From contig URDD01000004.1 of NCBI GenBank assembly GCA_900546395.1, positions 1-64,000 of the forward strand: 64,000 nucleotides of DNA, written 5' to 3'. This DNA is from an uncultured Bacteroidales bacterium. Its GTDB lineage: Bacteria > Bacteroidota > Bacteroidia > Bacteroidales > UBA932. The notes under the pieces were generated by a model that ran no database searches, was not told where the DNA came from, and saw only the letters and a program-made list of their open reading frames with translations. Every line of letters starts with the position of its first letter. The stretch's first letter is position 1. The position numbers and the translations under genes were made by a program. Positions 27,055 to 36,147 of this stretch are shown one piece after another.

Positions 27055-29550
27055 ATGAGAATAAAAAACGTTTTTACAATTTCAGCACTTGCTGCACTTT
27101 CTTTCCTGCTTCCGGCATACGGACAGGAAAGAAAATGCGAAGTGCTTACACAATGGGAGTTCCGCCACGGACACGAAATGACTGCGACTGAAGGATGGGA
27201 AAAGGTAGAGGTACCTCATGACTGGGCCATATACGGACCGTTTTCCCGGGACAATGACATTCAGGAAGTGGCTGTGACACAGAATTTCGAGACAGTAGCG
27301 TCTGTCAAGACAGGACGCACAGGAGGGCTTCCTTATGTCGGGAAAGGCTGTTACAGAAGGACTATAGAAATCGACAAGAAAGACGGATGCAGATATGTGC
27401 TTCTGTTTGACGGCGCCATGAGTGAAGCTCAGGTAAAAGTAAACGGAAAAGACGTGTGCTTCTGGCCCTATGGTTACGCGTCTTTCTGGTGCGACATAAC
27501 TTCCGCCATCAGCAACGGTGAAAACGACTTGCATGTACTGCTTGAAAACAGGCCTCAGTCATCACGCTGGTATCCGGGAGCAGGACTATACAGGAAAGTA
27601 AGACTGCTCACCCTGCCTGAGGTACATATACCAGTATGGGGAACATATATAACAACTCCCTACGTCTCAGAAGAGTATGCAAGTGTCAGAATACGAACCG
27701 AAATAGAAGGTATAGAAGAGGGCGGGACTGTGCGCATACTCACTGTCATAAAGAATCCGGAAGGCAAAGAAGTAGCCAGGAAAGAGGACTTGCGCCGGAT
27801 TTCACACAGAGCACCGGCCGAGCAGCACCTGACTGTGGATTTTCCGGAATTGTGGTCTCCGGAAAACCCGGCACTATATACAGCAGAAACATCAATATAT
27901 ACATCCGGAGACGAACTGTCCGACATCTATAAGACGACCTTCGGAATACGGAACGCTGAATTCAGGGCAGACAAAGGTTTTTTCCTGAACGGCAAGCTGA
28001 GAAAATTCCGCGGTGTATGCCTTCACCATGACCTCGGGCCACTGGGGGCAGCCGTGAACAAAGCAGCCATAAGACGACAGCTTGAGATACTCAAAGATAT
28101 GGGATGCGATGCAATCCGCACATCACACAATATGCCGGCAGAAGAGCTTGTGGAGCTATGCGATGAAATGGGCTTCATGCTTATGGTCGAACCTTTTGAC
28201 GAATGGGATGTAGCCAAATGTAAAAACGGCTACCACAGGTTCTTCGGAGAGTGGGCAGAAAAAGACATGGTAAATATGCTCAGACATTTCCGTAACAACC
28301 CTTCTGTCGTAATGTGGAGCATAGGAAACGAAGTTCCTACACAATGGACAGAAGGCGGGTACAAAATAGCATCCTGGCTGCAGAGCATCTGCCACAGAGA
28401 AGACCCTACAAGACCTGTAACTTGCGGAATGGACCAGTTCGATGCGGTAGTCAACAACGGATTTGCTGCGGCTCTTGACATTCCCGGATTCAACTACAAG
28501 CCCCTGCGCTATACAGAAGCATATTCGAAACTGCCACAGAATCTGATTTTAGGCAGTGAAACGGCATCAACTGTAAGTTCGAGAGGCATATATCATTTCC
28601 CGGCAGAATCAGGCAGCAACAAAATTCACAGTGACCACCAGAGTTCTTCCTATGACAACGAATATTGCTACTGGTCCAACATCCCGGACATCGATTTTGC
28701 AGCTGACGAAGACCTGGACTGGGTGACGGGACAGTTTGTCTGGACCGGTTTCGACTATCTCGGAGAACCTTCTCCTTATGATACTGATGCCTGGCCCAAC
28801 CATTCTTCTGTTTTCGGTATTGTAGATCTGGCTTCGATTCCCAAAGACAGGTACTGGCTATACAGAAGCATCTGGAATACTTCCGAACCTACGCTTCACA
28901 TTCTCCCTCACTGGAACTGGAAAGGAAGAGAAGGAGAAACAACACCTGTCCATGTCTATACATCCTATCCTGAAGCAGAACTTTTCATAAACGGTGTAAG
29001 TCAGGGACGCAGGAAAAAGGCTGACAGCAGCCAGACTGCAGATATATGGACAGCAGGCTATGACGACAGTACCAAGGTGGAAAACGGAGTGCGTCTTATG
29101 TCCCGGTACAGACTGATGTGGAATGAAACAGTCTGGGAGCCAGGCGAATTGAAAGTAGTGGCATATGACATGAACGGCAGTCCTGCCATGGAGAAAATTA
29201 TAAGGACAGCCGGAAAGCCGTACGCTCTGGTACTGCACTCCGACCGTCCTTCAATCTGCGCTGACGGACAAGACCTGTCTTATGTGAATGTTTCTGTAAT
29301 TGACAGGAACGGAAACCCGGTTCCTGATGCAGGGCACCTGATAAAAATAGAAGTTTCAGGTGCAGGAAAATTCCTGGCGGCCGCAAACGGAGACCCTACA
29401 TGCCTCGAACCATTCCATATACCTCAGATGCATCTGTTCAGCGGACAGCTGACAGCCATTATCCGCAGTACCGGTTCAAAAGGCGCAATAACAGTCAAAG
29501 TCAAAGCGCCCGGACTCAAGTCCGCCGAACTCACCATAACTTCAGAATAA
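27055..29550 (+). CDS. GH2 beta-galactosidase
   Basis: An 831-residue exported glycoside hydrolase family 2 enzyme, probably periplasmic, that releases galactose from galacto-oligosaccharides made by the GH53 enzyme. After a signal peptide ending AYGQ come the sugar-binding jelly-roll (about 25-185), the Ig-like domain (about 190-305) and the TIM barrel (about 310-600), with acid/base Glu426 in SIGNEVP and nucleophile Glu502 in GSETAS. C-terminal domains include DUF4982-like and Big-type beta regions (AKAPGLKSAELTI at the end). GH2 also includes beta-glucuronidases and mannosidases; the galactan context favours beta-galactosidase. Confidence 0.9.
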   Translation: MRIKNVFTISALAALSFLLPAYGQERKCEVLTQWEFRHGHEMTATEGWEKVEVPHDWAIYGPFSRDNDIQEVAVTQNFETVASVKTGRTGGLPYVGKGCYRRTIEIDKKDGCRYVLLFDGAMSEAQVKVNGKDVCFWPYGYASFWCDITSAISNGENDLHVLLENRPQSSRWYPGAGLYRKVRLLTLPEVHIPVWGTYITTPYVSEEYASVRIRTEIEGIEEGGTVRILTVIKNPEGKEVARKEDLRRISHRAPAEQHLTVDFPELWSPENPALYTAETSIYTSGDELSDIYKTTFGIRNAEFRADKGFFLNGKLRKFRGVCLHHDLGPLGAAVNKAAIRRQLEILKDMGCDAIRTSHNMPAEELVELCDEMGFMLMVEPFDEWDVAKCKNGYHRFFGEWAEKDMVNMLRHFRNNPSVVMWSIGNEVPTQWTEGGYKIASWLQSICHREDPTRPVTCGMDQFDAVVNNGFAAALDIPGFNYKPLRYTEAYSKLPQNLILGSETASTVSSRGIYHFPAESGSNKIHSDHQSSSYDNEYCYWSNIPDIDFAADEDLDWVTGQFVWTGFDYLGEPSPYDTDAWPNHSSVFGIVDLASIPKDRYWLYRSIWNTSEPTLHILPHWNWKGREGETTPVHVYTSYPEAELFINGVSQGRRKKADSSQTADIWTAGYDDSTKVENGVRLMSRYRLMWNETVWEPGELKVVAYDMNGSPAMEKIIRTAGKPYALVLHSDRPSICADGQDLSYVNVSVIDRNGNPVPDAGHLIKIEVSGAGKFLAAANGDPTCLEPFHIPQMHLFSGQLTAIIRSTGSKGAITVKVKAPGLKSAELTITSE

Positions 29551-29589
29551 GACCAGGAAGCTGCCTGACTTCCGCATACGCGAAAGTCC

Positions 29590-30906
29590 TTATTTCATCT
29601 GAAGTTCGATGATATAATCGATTTCATCAGGAACTTTGGTAAGATTCACGAAAATTCCGCCGTCTGTCACTGTATATTTGAGCGGCTCCCCGCTTGCAAG
29701 ACAGACTGCGGATTTTACTTTTCCTTTCACAGGAAGGAAAATACCGCTGTCCTGCCAGTCCAGAATATGGATATACTGGGTTTTGCCTTTCATGGTAGAT
29801 ACTCCCCAAGAGTGAGGCTTGACTTCTCCTACTGCAGTCCCGTAGATAGTGTGACCATATTCCTTCATCCACTTGCCGATTTCCTTCAGACGGCTTACTG
29901 CCACTGCAGGCAATTCCCCGTTAGGCTGAGGCCCTATATTAAGGAGAAGGTTTGCGCCTTTTCCCGCAGCCTTTACCAGAAGGTGTATCAGTTCTTTCGG
30001 AGACTTGTAGTTCTGGTCCTTGATTTTATATCCCCACATTCCGTTCATAGTCTCGCAAGTCTCAAGCGGAAGCGCGCTTATGCTCTGGCCTGAAAGTCCT
30101 GCCTTGTTCTCACCTGGAAGGTCCCTTTCAAAAATCTGTATATTCTCTCCGGGACAAGGTGTCTCATGATGATTGTTTGCAATCAGGCATGACGGCTGGA
30201 GTCTGTGTATCAGGGCATACTGCTCGTCCAGCTGCCAGTCGAAATCAGGATCCTGGTCATGATCCCACTTTCCGTCAAACCAAATCGCACCTATAGGACC
30301 GTAATTGGTAAGAAGCTCGGTAAGCTGGTTGTTCATGAAAGTGAAATACTGCGGCCAGTTTTCCTTTCCCTTTTCCCTGCCGGTCTCATGACCTGTGCGT
30401 CCGAGCGGATAGTCAGGACGTCTCCAGTCCAGATGAGAATAATAAAGGTGAAGCCTGATACCCTGCTTGTGGCACTCGTCAGCCAGTTCCTTTATTATAT
30501 CACGCTTGAAAGGAGTGGCATCCACGATGTCATAGTCGCACCACTTGGTATCGAACATGGAGAAGCCGTCGTGGTGGCGCGTAGTGATACAAATGTATTT
30601 CGCACCTGACTCCTTTATGGCAGAAACCCACTCGGCCGCATTGAACTTCGCAGGGTAAAAACCTGAAGCTATCTTTTCATATTCGTCCCAGGTAATGCCG
30701 TAGTTCATATACCACTCTCCCTGAGCCAGCATACTGTAGAATCCCCAATGAAGGAAAATGCCGAAACGGCTGTCGCTGAATTCTTTCTGTGACTGGATGA
30801 TTTCTTCTGAAGGGACATAGCCCGGAATGCCGTTGTCTGCATTCAATGTCGTGCCGGAAATCGCACACAGTCCGGCCACTGCTGACAAAAAGGTTACTCG
30901 TTTCAT
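29590..30906 (-). CDS. GH29 alpha-L-fucosidase
   Basis: A 438-residue exported alpha-fucosidase. The signal peptide is about 1-23. The catalytic domain shows the GH29 hallmarks RFGIFLHWGFYS (His53, Trp54), TTRHHDGFSMF (His111-His112-Asp113) and the nucleophile Asp211 in AIWFDGKWDHD. A small beta domain ends the protein. It is convergent with the galactan operon, 39 bases away, and has its own promoter at 30960-30991, so it need not be co-regulated. Fucose can decorate plant arabinogalactan and host glycans, so it may remove caps from the locus substrate or act on another glycan. Family assignment is firm and linkage is unknown. Confidence 0.94.
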   Translation of the reverse strand: MKRVTFLSAVAGLCAISGTTLNADNGIPGYVPSEEIIQSQKEFSDSRFGIFLHWGFYSMLAQGEWYMNYGITWDEYEKIASGFYPAKFNAAEWVSAIKESGAKYICITTRHHDGFSMFDTKWCDYDIVDATPFKRDIIKELADECHKQGIRLHLYYSHLDWRRPDYPLGRTGHETGREKGKENWPQYFTFMNNQLTELLTNYGPIGAIWFDGKWDHDQDPDFDWQLDEQYALIHRLQPSCLIANNHHETPCPGENIQIFERDLPGENKAGLSGQSISALPLETCETMNGMWGYKIKDQNYKSPKELIHLLVKAAGKGANLLLNIGPQPNGELPAVAVSRLKEIGKWMKEYGHTIYGTAVGEVKPHSWGVSTMKGKTQYIHILDWQDSGIFLPVKGKVKSAVCLASGEPLKYTVTDGGIFVNLTKVPDEIDYIIELQMK

Positions 30907-30959
30907 ATTTGCGTTATTATTGCGTAAAAATGTTCAACCTGTTTTTCAAGAACGGGCTT

Positions 30960-30991
30960 CAAAAATACCTCATAAAATCCGTATTGGCAAA
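30960..30991 (-). promoter_or_regulatory. Promoter of the GH29 gene
   Basis: Read on the minus strand: TTTG (30991-30988), a 20-base spacer, and TATTTTTG (30967-30960). A strong consensus match that indicates transcription separate from the galactan operon. Confidence 0.7.
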
Positions 30992-31030
30992 ATTATGTAA
31001 AACGTTAAATGATTTCCCATAAAAAATTCT

Positions 31031-31056
31031 TTACACAATGTAAAAAAATTTTACAT
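31031..31056. promoter_or_regulatory. Overlapping palindromes upstream of the efflux operon
   Basis: TTACA-CAA-TGTAA (31031-31043) runs into ATGTAAAA-AAA-TTTTACAT (31038-31056), an 8-base perfect inverted repeat. The pair ends 47 bases before the tolC -7 box. This is a plausible binding site for a dimeric regulator, but AT-rich chance is possible, and no regulator of a matching type is adjacent. Confidence 0.35.
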
Positions 31057-31103
31057 CTCCCAAAAGCCAATATTTTATAACATATTGATTTTCATTAATA
31101 TTA

Positions 31104-31111
31104 TAACTTTG
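31104..31111 (+). promoter_or_regulatory. tolC -7 box
   Basis: TAACTTTG matches TAnnTTTG, 39 bases before the chosen tolC start. Because it lies inside the upstream extension of the reading frame, it argues against the far-upstream TTG start at 31085. Confidence 0.6.
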
Positions 31112-31150
31112 GCACAGTCAATGCTATTTCCCCGTCAAACAAAAACGAAA

Positions 31151-32494
31151 ATGACAAACGCAAAACCAATACTTACTCTTTCTTTATTATTCGTCTGCCT
31201 TTATACCAATGCGCAGATGACTCTCAGGGAATGTATGCAATATGCCGTAGAAAACTCGGCAAAAATGAAAATCCGGCAGACAGAGACTGACAATGCCCGC
31301 ATTTCTCGCCGCGATGCCGTTCTCCAGGCTTTCACCCCATTTATTTCCGGCAACACCAGCGCCGGATACAGTTTTGGAAGATCCATCAACCCGGAGACAA
31401 ACACATACTTCACATCTGTTTCTTTCAATAATGCCTATAGTCTGAATCTATCCATCAGCCTTTTCGACGGGTTCTCAGCCGTAAACAATCTGAAAATCAC
31501 ACGAACTGCGATGGCTATGGGCAAAAATCGCGAACAGCAGGAAGCAGACGCTATATGCCTCGCAACAATGGAGGCGTACTACAATGCTGTTTACTATGAC
31601 CAGCTTCTTGAAATAGTTTCAGCACAGGTAGAAACTGCACGACAGTCACTTAACCTGGCCCGAAGACAGGAAGAGCTGGGTCAGAAAGGATACGCGGATG
31701 TTGTGCAGACAGAAGCAGAGCTTTCCGACAGACAATACCAGCAGGTAACAGCAAGAAATGCATACAACGATGCAATGCTTACATTGAAAGACCTTATGTT
31801 CTGGCCAATGGACCAGGAACTTGATATAGATACATCCATGGCAGGAAATGCAGACGTACTTGATCCTCAAGGAGAATTGGTGACTACTGAAATAATAAGC
31901 AACGCACAGAATTCAATGCCAAAGGCTTTCATTGCCAAAGGAGAAATGGCAAACGCCAAACGTGAACTCTCGACAGCAAAATGGCAGATGGCTCCGTCCC
32001 TGTCCCTCGGTGGCAGCATATCTACAGGATATTACAACTATCCCGGCCAATCAGGATATACTGCGATGTCTTTCGGTCATCAGTTCAAGAATAACTTGGG
32101 TGAATATATAGGATTGTCACTGACAATCCCCATATACGGAAGACTTAGCGGACAATCTTCTATTTCACGCAAGAAAAACGCCTATAAAAAGGCTCAGACG
32201 CAATATGACCAGACTATGCGCGACATCGAGACAGAAGTCCGAAGAGCAGTACAGGACAGAGACGGTGCCTCATCTGCATTTCTTCAGGCTGACAAAAGAG
32301 CATCAGTACAAGAGGAAGCATACAGACTTAATTCGAAGAAATTTGAGCAAGGTCTGATTTCTCCCATAGAACTTCAGAACGCCACAAACAACTACCTCAA
32401 CGCAAAGACAGAGAGACTGAACTCTCTTTTAAAATACTATATAAAACGCAGTATAGTACTGTATTATAACGGCATAAACTATTTGAATCAATAA
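31151..32494 (+). CDS. TolC-family outer-membrane efflux protein
   Basis: The outer-membrane channel of a tripartite efflux or secretion system, 447 residues from ATG 31151. The signal peptide ends TNAQ. Two repeats of the outer-membrane efflux domain follow, with long amphipathic helices such as AQVETARQSLNLARRQEELGQ and the repeat-end segment QADKRASVQEEAYRLNSKKF. The frame is open upstream to 31085, but the -7 promoter box lies inside that extension. It is followed 7 bases later by the HlyD-type adaptor. The cargo is unknown. Confidence 0.9.
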   Translation: MTNAKPILTLSLLFVCLYTNAQMTLRECMQYAVENSAKMKIRQTETDNARISRRDAVLQAFTPFISGNTSAGYSFGRSINPETNTYFTSVSFNNAYSLNLSISLFDGFSAVNNLKITRTAMAMGKNREQQEADAICLATMEAYYNAVYYDQLLEIVSAQVETARQSLNLARRQEELGQKGYADVVQTEAELSDRQYQQVTARNAYNDAMLTLKDLMFWPMDQELDIDTSMAGNADVLDPQGELVTTEIISNAQNSMPKAFIAKGEMANAKRELSTAKWQMAPSLSLGGSISTGYYNYPGQSGYTAMSFGHQFKNNLGEYIGLSLTIPIYGRLSGQSSISRKKNAYKKAQTQYDQTMRDIETEVRRAVQDRDGASSAFLQADKRASVQEEAYRLNSKKFEQGLISPIELQNATNNYLNAKTERLNSLLKYYIKRSIVLYYNGINYLNQ

Positions 32495-32501
32495 TAGGAC
32501 A

Positions 32502-33758
32502 ATGGATAAAATTATCGAACAGAAAAAAGGGTGGAGAAGAGTCTTCACCAAAAAGGCACTTCCCTTTTGGATCGGGACAATAGTCGTAGCTTTCATAGTA
32601 TGGCTCATTCTGCGTGATAATGCAAGCACTCTGAGGGTCAATGCAGACACTCTATCCATAAGTGAAGTGAAACAGGGAGAATTCAATGACTACATAAGGA
32701 TCAGCGGACAGGTGCAGCCAATGACTTCAATACAAATCAGCCCGCAGGAAGGAGGAACTGTACAGGAAATCATCATTGAAGAAGGATCAAAAGTAAAAAA
32801 GGGAGATAAAATCCTGCGGCTAAGCAACGAAAGTCTGGACCTTCAGATTCTGAATGCAGAAGCCGACCTTGCGGAAAAAGAGAATATATTACGCAACACT
32901 CTGATCTCCATGGAGCAGCAGAAGCTCTCCCTCAGACAGGAAATGCTGCAGCTGAATATGGAAGTACGCAGGACAAAAAGAACATATGAGCAGCAAAAGA
33001 CTCTTTTTGAAGAAAAACTGATTGCCAAAGAAGAGTATCTCAAATCTGAAGAAGACTATCTCCTTGCATGCGACAAATACAAACTTGTAGAGAACAGACA
33101 GATCCAGGACAGCCTGTACAGAAGTGTACAGGTGGAACAGATGGAGGAAAGCCTGAAGAATATGCGCCTGAATATGCAGATGATACGCAAACGCAAGGAT
33201 AATCTCACAATCAAGGCTCCAATTGACGGTGAACTTGGACTTCTTGATGTAGTTTTGGGACAGTCAATCGCTTCAGGCACCAAAATAGGACAAATAAACG
33301 ACCTGTCAAGCTACAAGATTGAAGCCCAGATAGATGAACACTATATTGACAGGGTCACAGCAGGCCTGGACGCTACTTTCGAAAGAAATTCGGAACAGTT
33401 CGGTGCATACATCAGAAAAGTGTATCCTGATGTACGGGACGGAAAATTCAAGGCAGACTTCAAATTCAGCGGAGAACAGCCTGGAAATATCAGAACCGGT
33501 CAGACATATTATCTGAATCTGCAGTTGGGACAGCCGGAAAACGCTGTAATAATACCACGCGGGACTTTCTACCAGAAGACAGGAGGCAGATGGATATATG
33601 TCGTAGCTCCGGAAGGCGGAAAAGCTACAAAACGGGAAATACGGATAGGCCGCCAGAACCCGCAGTTCTATGAAGTTATCGAAGGACTTGAGCCTGGGGA
33701 AAAGGTCATTACTTCAGGATATGACAACTTCGGAGAAAACGATGTGCTGATATTCTAA
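32502..33758 (+). CDS. HlyD-type periplasmic adaptor protein
   Basis: A 418-residue membrane fusion protein linking an inner-membrane ABC transporter to TolC. It has a basic cytoplasmic start, one membrane helix (about 19-38), and a biotinyl-lipoyl half-domain (GGTVQEIIIEEGSKVKKGDKILRL). A long coiled-coil hairpin (about 115-225) is rich in Glu, Gln and Lys, the second lipoyl half is KAPIDGELGLLDVVLGQ, and a beta-barrel and membrane-proximal domain complete it. It belongs to the MacA/ABC-linked rather than RND-linked style. It lies between tolC (7 bases) and the ATPase gene (30 bases). Confidence 0.9.
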   Translation: MDKIIEQKKGWRRVFTKKALPFWIGTIVVAFIVWLILRDNASTLRVNADTLSISEVKQGEFNDYIRISGQVQPMTSIQISPQEGGTVQEIIIEEGSKVKKGDKILRLSNESLDLQILNAEADLAEKENILRNTLISMEQQKLSLRQEMLQLNMEVRRTKRTYEQQKTLFEEKLIAKEEYLKSEEDYLLACDKYKLVENRQIQDSLYRSVQVEQMEESLKNMRLNMQMIRKRKDNLTIKAPIDGELGLLDVVLGQSIASGTKIGQINDLSSYKIEAQIDEHYIDRVTAGLDATFERNSEQFGAYIRKVYPDVRDGKFKADFKFSGEQPGNIRTGQTYYLNLQLGQPENAVIIPRGTFYQKTGGRWIYVVAPEGGKATKREIRIGRQNPQFYEVIEGLEPGEKVITSGYDNFGENDVLIF

Positions 33759-33788
33759 AGAACACAAACAATTTAAAAACAATAGCTT

Positions 33789-34469
33789 ATGATTAAGGTT
33801 ACTGATTTAAGCAAAATTTTCAGAACAGAAGAAATTGAAACAACTGCTCTCAACTGTGTATCCTTTGAAATCAAAGACGGTGAGTTCGTTGCAATTATGG
33901 GTCCTTCAGGATGCGGAAAATCAACCCTTCTTAACATACTCGGACTGCTGGACAATCCGACATCAGGAAGCTACATTCTGCTGGGACAAGAAGTGGGAGG
34001 CCTTAAAGAAAAGGACAGGACAAAGTTCAGGAAAGGCAATATAGGCTTTGTATTCCAGAGTTTCAACCTCATTGACGAGCTCAACGTATTTGAAAACGTG
34101 GAACTGCCCCTGAGGTATATGAACATAAGCGCGACAGAAAGGAAACAGCGCGTAACAGAGATACTGAAAAGAATGAATATCAGCCACAGGGCACAGCACT
34201 TCCCTCAGCAGCTCTCAGGAGGACAACAGCAAAGAGTTGCCATTGCCCGCGCAGTTGTTTCCAACCCCAGGCTTATTCTGGCCGATGAGCCTACCGGAAA
34301 CCTTGACTCAAAAAACGGCAAGGAAGTGATGGATCTGCTTACAGAATTGAATACGGAAGGCACAACCATCGTAATGGTTACACACTCACAAAAAGACGCC
34401 GCCTGCGCACAACGCACAATAAACCTCTTCGACGGAAGGATTGTCAGCGATGTTAGGAACGAACTTTAA
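33789..34469 (+). CDS. MacB/LolD-type ABC transporter ATPase
   Basis: A 226-residue cytoplasmic ATP-binding subunit. It has Walker A GPSGCGKS near residue 38, a Q-loop, signature LSGGQQQR, Walker B LILADEPT and switch His in VMVTHS. The closest families are the LolD/MacB ATPases, which work with FtsX-type permeases in lipoprotein release or macrolide and peptide export. No permease gene follows: the operon stops at a strong terminator 70 bases downstream, so the permease must be encoded elsewhere or has been lost. The ATPase itself looks intact. Confidence 0.93.
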   Translation: MIKVTDLSKIFRTEEIETTALNCVSFEIKDGEFVAIMGPSGCGKSTLLNILGLLDNPTSGSYILLGQEVGGLKEKDRTKFRKGNIGFVFQSFNLIDELNVFENVELPLRYMNISATERKQRVTEILKRMNISHRAQHFPQQLSGGQQQRVAIARAVVSNPRLILADEPTGNLDSKNGKEVMDLLTELNTEGTTIVMVTHSQKDAACAQRTINLFDGRIVSDVRNEL

Positions 34470-34497
34470 ACTGCGTACCACATAAATATTGATCACC

Positions 34498-34573
34498 GGT
34501 GTGCTGACATCCCAAGCCGGGAATTCCTACACACCTTAGGGGCTGACTAAAAAGTATTAGTCAAGCCCCTTTT
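34498..34573 (+). terminator. Two-hairpin element ending in a Rho-independent terminator
   Basis: The hairpin GGGGCTGACTAA (34539-34550) with TTAGTCAAGCCCC (34557-34569), with one bulged base and followed by TTTT, ends the tolC-HlyD-ATPase transcript. Immediately upstream, GGTGTG (34498-34503) can pair with CACACC (34530-34535), enclosing CCC/GGG. The 34574-34735 stretch after it shows no gene. Confidence 0.8.
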
Positions 34574-34735
34574 CCTTGTTTTTCGGTTAGGTCAACCTCG
34601 ACCTTGCTCCGAAATATTCAATTCTCAGAGAGTTATTCTGACTTTTGGGTCCCTCTAAAAGTTGCAATGATTCCTCCTTATACTTCAAAACAGGAACGAT
34701 TTCACAGAAACTGTCTGTTTTTTAGAAGTTCTTGT

Positions 34736-34743
34736 TATTTTTG
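34736..34743 (+). promoter_or_regulatory. -7 box of the response regulator/kinase operon
   Basis: TATTTTTG lies 48 bases before the response regulator start, giving the two-component genes their own promoter downstream of the efflux operon terminator. No clear -33 TTTG. Confidence 0.55.
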
Positions 34744-34791
34744 CAAATATAATTTCAAACATAAAACTGTTATACAGACAGATATTTCCAA

Positions 34792-36147
34792 ATGGCTAAA
34801 AACAAAGGTAAAATACTTGTTGTAGATGACAACGAAGGAATAAGGACAACACTGAAGATACTTCTCCCTAAATATTTTGACAATGTCCTGTTGCTGCCTT
34901 CTCCTAAGGAATTGAACACTTGCATACATGAATTCAGACCTGATGTCATCCTGCTTGACATGAATTTCTGCACAGATATAAACACTGGAAACGAAGGGCT
35001 TTTCTGGCTGTCTGAAATTAAACACATGAGCGAAGAAACTGAAGTCGTGCTTTTCACGGCCTATGCTGATATCGCACTTGCTGTAGAAGGAATGAAGCGA
35101 GGAGCTTTCGATTTCATAACCAAACCTTGGGAGAATGACAAACTGATCAATATTCTCCAGGCAGCATGTGCACACAGGCACAAACAGCATTCCGATATTC
35201 CAGGCAGTCCTGACAGAAGCGAAACTAAGCCATATTGGGGTGAAAGCGCCCAGATGAGGAATATCCGCAATATTGTAGAAAAAATCGCACCTACAGATGC
35301 CAGCGTTCTGATAACAGGAGAAAACGGAACAGGAAAAGATATCCTGGCTAAAGAAATTCACAGATTGTCTGCCAGGGCATTGAAACCGTTGGTATGCGTA
35401 GATGCGGGCGCCATCACAGAAACTTTGTTTGAAAGCGAACTCTTCGGACATGTAAAAGGAGCATTCACAGATGCCCATTCAGACAGGACGGGCAAATTTG
35501 AAGAGGCGGACGGTGGAACCATATTTCTGGATGAAATCGGCAATATTCCCCTGCATCTTCAGGCGAAACTTCTCAGAGCACTGCAAGACAGAGCTATAGT
35601 AAAGGTCGGAGACAATAAGTCTGTCCCTATAGACATACGTCTGATATGCGCCACTAATAAGGATCTCCCACAGATGGTCCGCGACGGACGTTTCAGAGAA
35701 GACCTGTACTATAGAATAAACACAATGCACATACAGCTTCCTCCCCTAAGGCAGAGAACAGATGAAATAATCCCTCTGGCTGAAATCTTCATAAGCAGAT
35801 TCGCAAAAAAATACCGGCGGGATATCACAGGAATAGACGAATCGGCAAAATCGGCACTACTTGGCCACTGGTGGGGAGGTAATATAAGGGAACTTCAAAA
35901 CTGCATAGAAAAAGCCATAATACTGGCTGAAGGCAAAATTCTTACAGCAAGCGGACTTTTTCTTTCTTCAGACGACCCGGTAACAGAAATTTATGACAAT
36001 ACGGACGAGACACTGGACACTACTGAGGCAAAAGCCATAAAAGCCGCAATGGACAAATACAACGGGAACATATCTCTTGTAGCCAAATCATTGGGAATAA
36101 GCCGCCCCACACTATATGCAAAACTGAAAAAGCACAATATAGGATGA
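34792..36147 (+). CDS. NtrC-family sigma-54 response regulator
   Basis: A 451-residue transcription activator. The receiver domain (1-125) has acidic residues VVDDN and phospho-acceptor Asp56 in VILLDMNF. The AAA+ domain (about 150-380) has Walker A GENGTGKD (176-183), the sigma-54 contact loop as GAFTDA (223-228; classical form GAFTGA) and Walker [12 protein letters not shown] Fis-type HTH (about 410-450, [19 protein letters not shown]) ends the protein. The gene overlaps the kinase gene by four bases. In Bacteroidetes, genes of this pair often neighbour ABC efflux operons, which may be its target. Targets should have -24/-12 promoters rather than TAnnTTTG. Confidence 0.93.
   Translation: MAKNKGKILVVDDNEGIRTTLKILLPKYFDNVLLLPSPKELNTCIHEFRPDVILLDMNFCTDINTGNEGLFWLSEIKHMSEETEVVLFTAYADIALAVEGMKRGAFDFITKPWENDKLINILQAACAHRHKQHSDIPGSPDRSETKPYWGESAQMRNIRNIVEKIAPTDASVLITGENGTGKDILAKEIHRLSARALKPLVCVDAGAITETLFESELFGHVKGAFTDAHSDRTGKFEEADGGTIFLDEIGNIPLHLQAKLLRALQDRAIVKVGDNKSVPIDIRLICATNKDLPQMVRDGRFREDLYYRINTMHIQLPPLRQRTDEIIPLAEIFISRFAKKYRRDITGIDESAKSALLGHWWGGNIRELQNCIEKAIILAEGKILTASGLFLSSDDPVTEIYDNTDETLDTTEAKAIKAAMDKYNGNISLVAKSLGISRPTLYAKLKKHNIG

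Noticed and set aside
30700..30760. Possible second start or frameshift in the GH29 gene
   Set aside because: The frame is continuous from signal peptide to the C-terminal domain with all catalytic residues present.
31085..31150. Upstream TTG start extending the TolC protein by 22 residues
   Set aside because: The -7 promoter box lies inside the extension, and the signal peptide begins at 31151.
34574..34735. Gap examined for remains of the missing ABC permease
   Set aside because: No frame shows membrane helices or FtsX-like sequence; it is non-coding.
35458..35475. GAFTDA instead of GAFTGA in the sigma-54 contact loop, considered as a loss of function
   Set aside because: To my knowledge this variant is common in Bacteroidetes regulators, and the other motifs are intact.
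34735..35478. 247-codon frame antisense to the NtrC-type regulator
   Set aside because: The plus strand encodes an intact receiver and AAA+ domain here; the antisense frame matches nothing.
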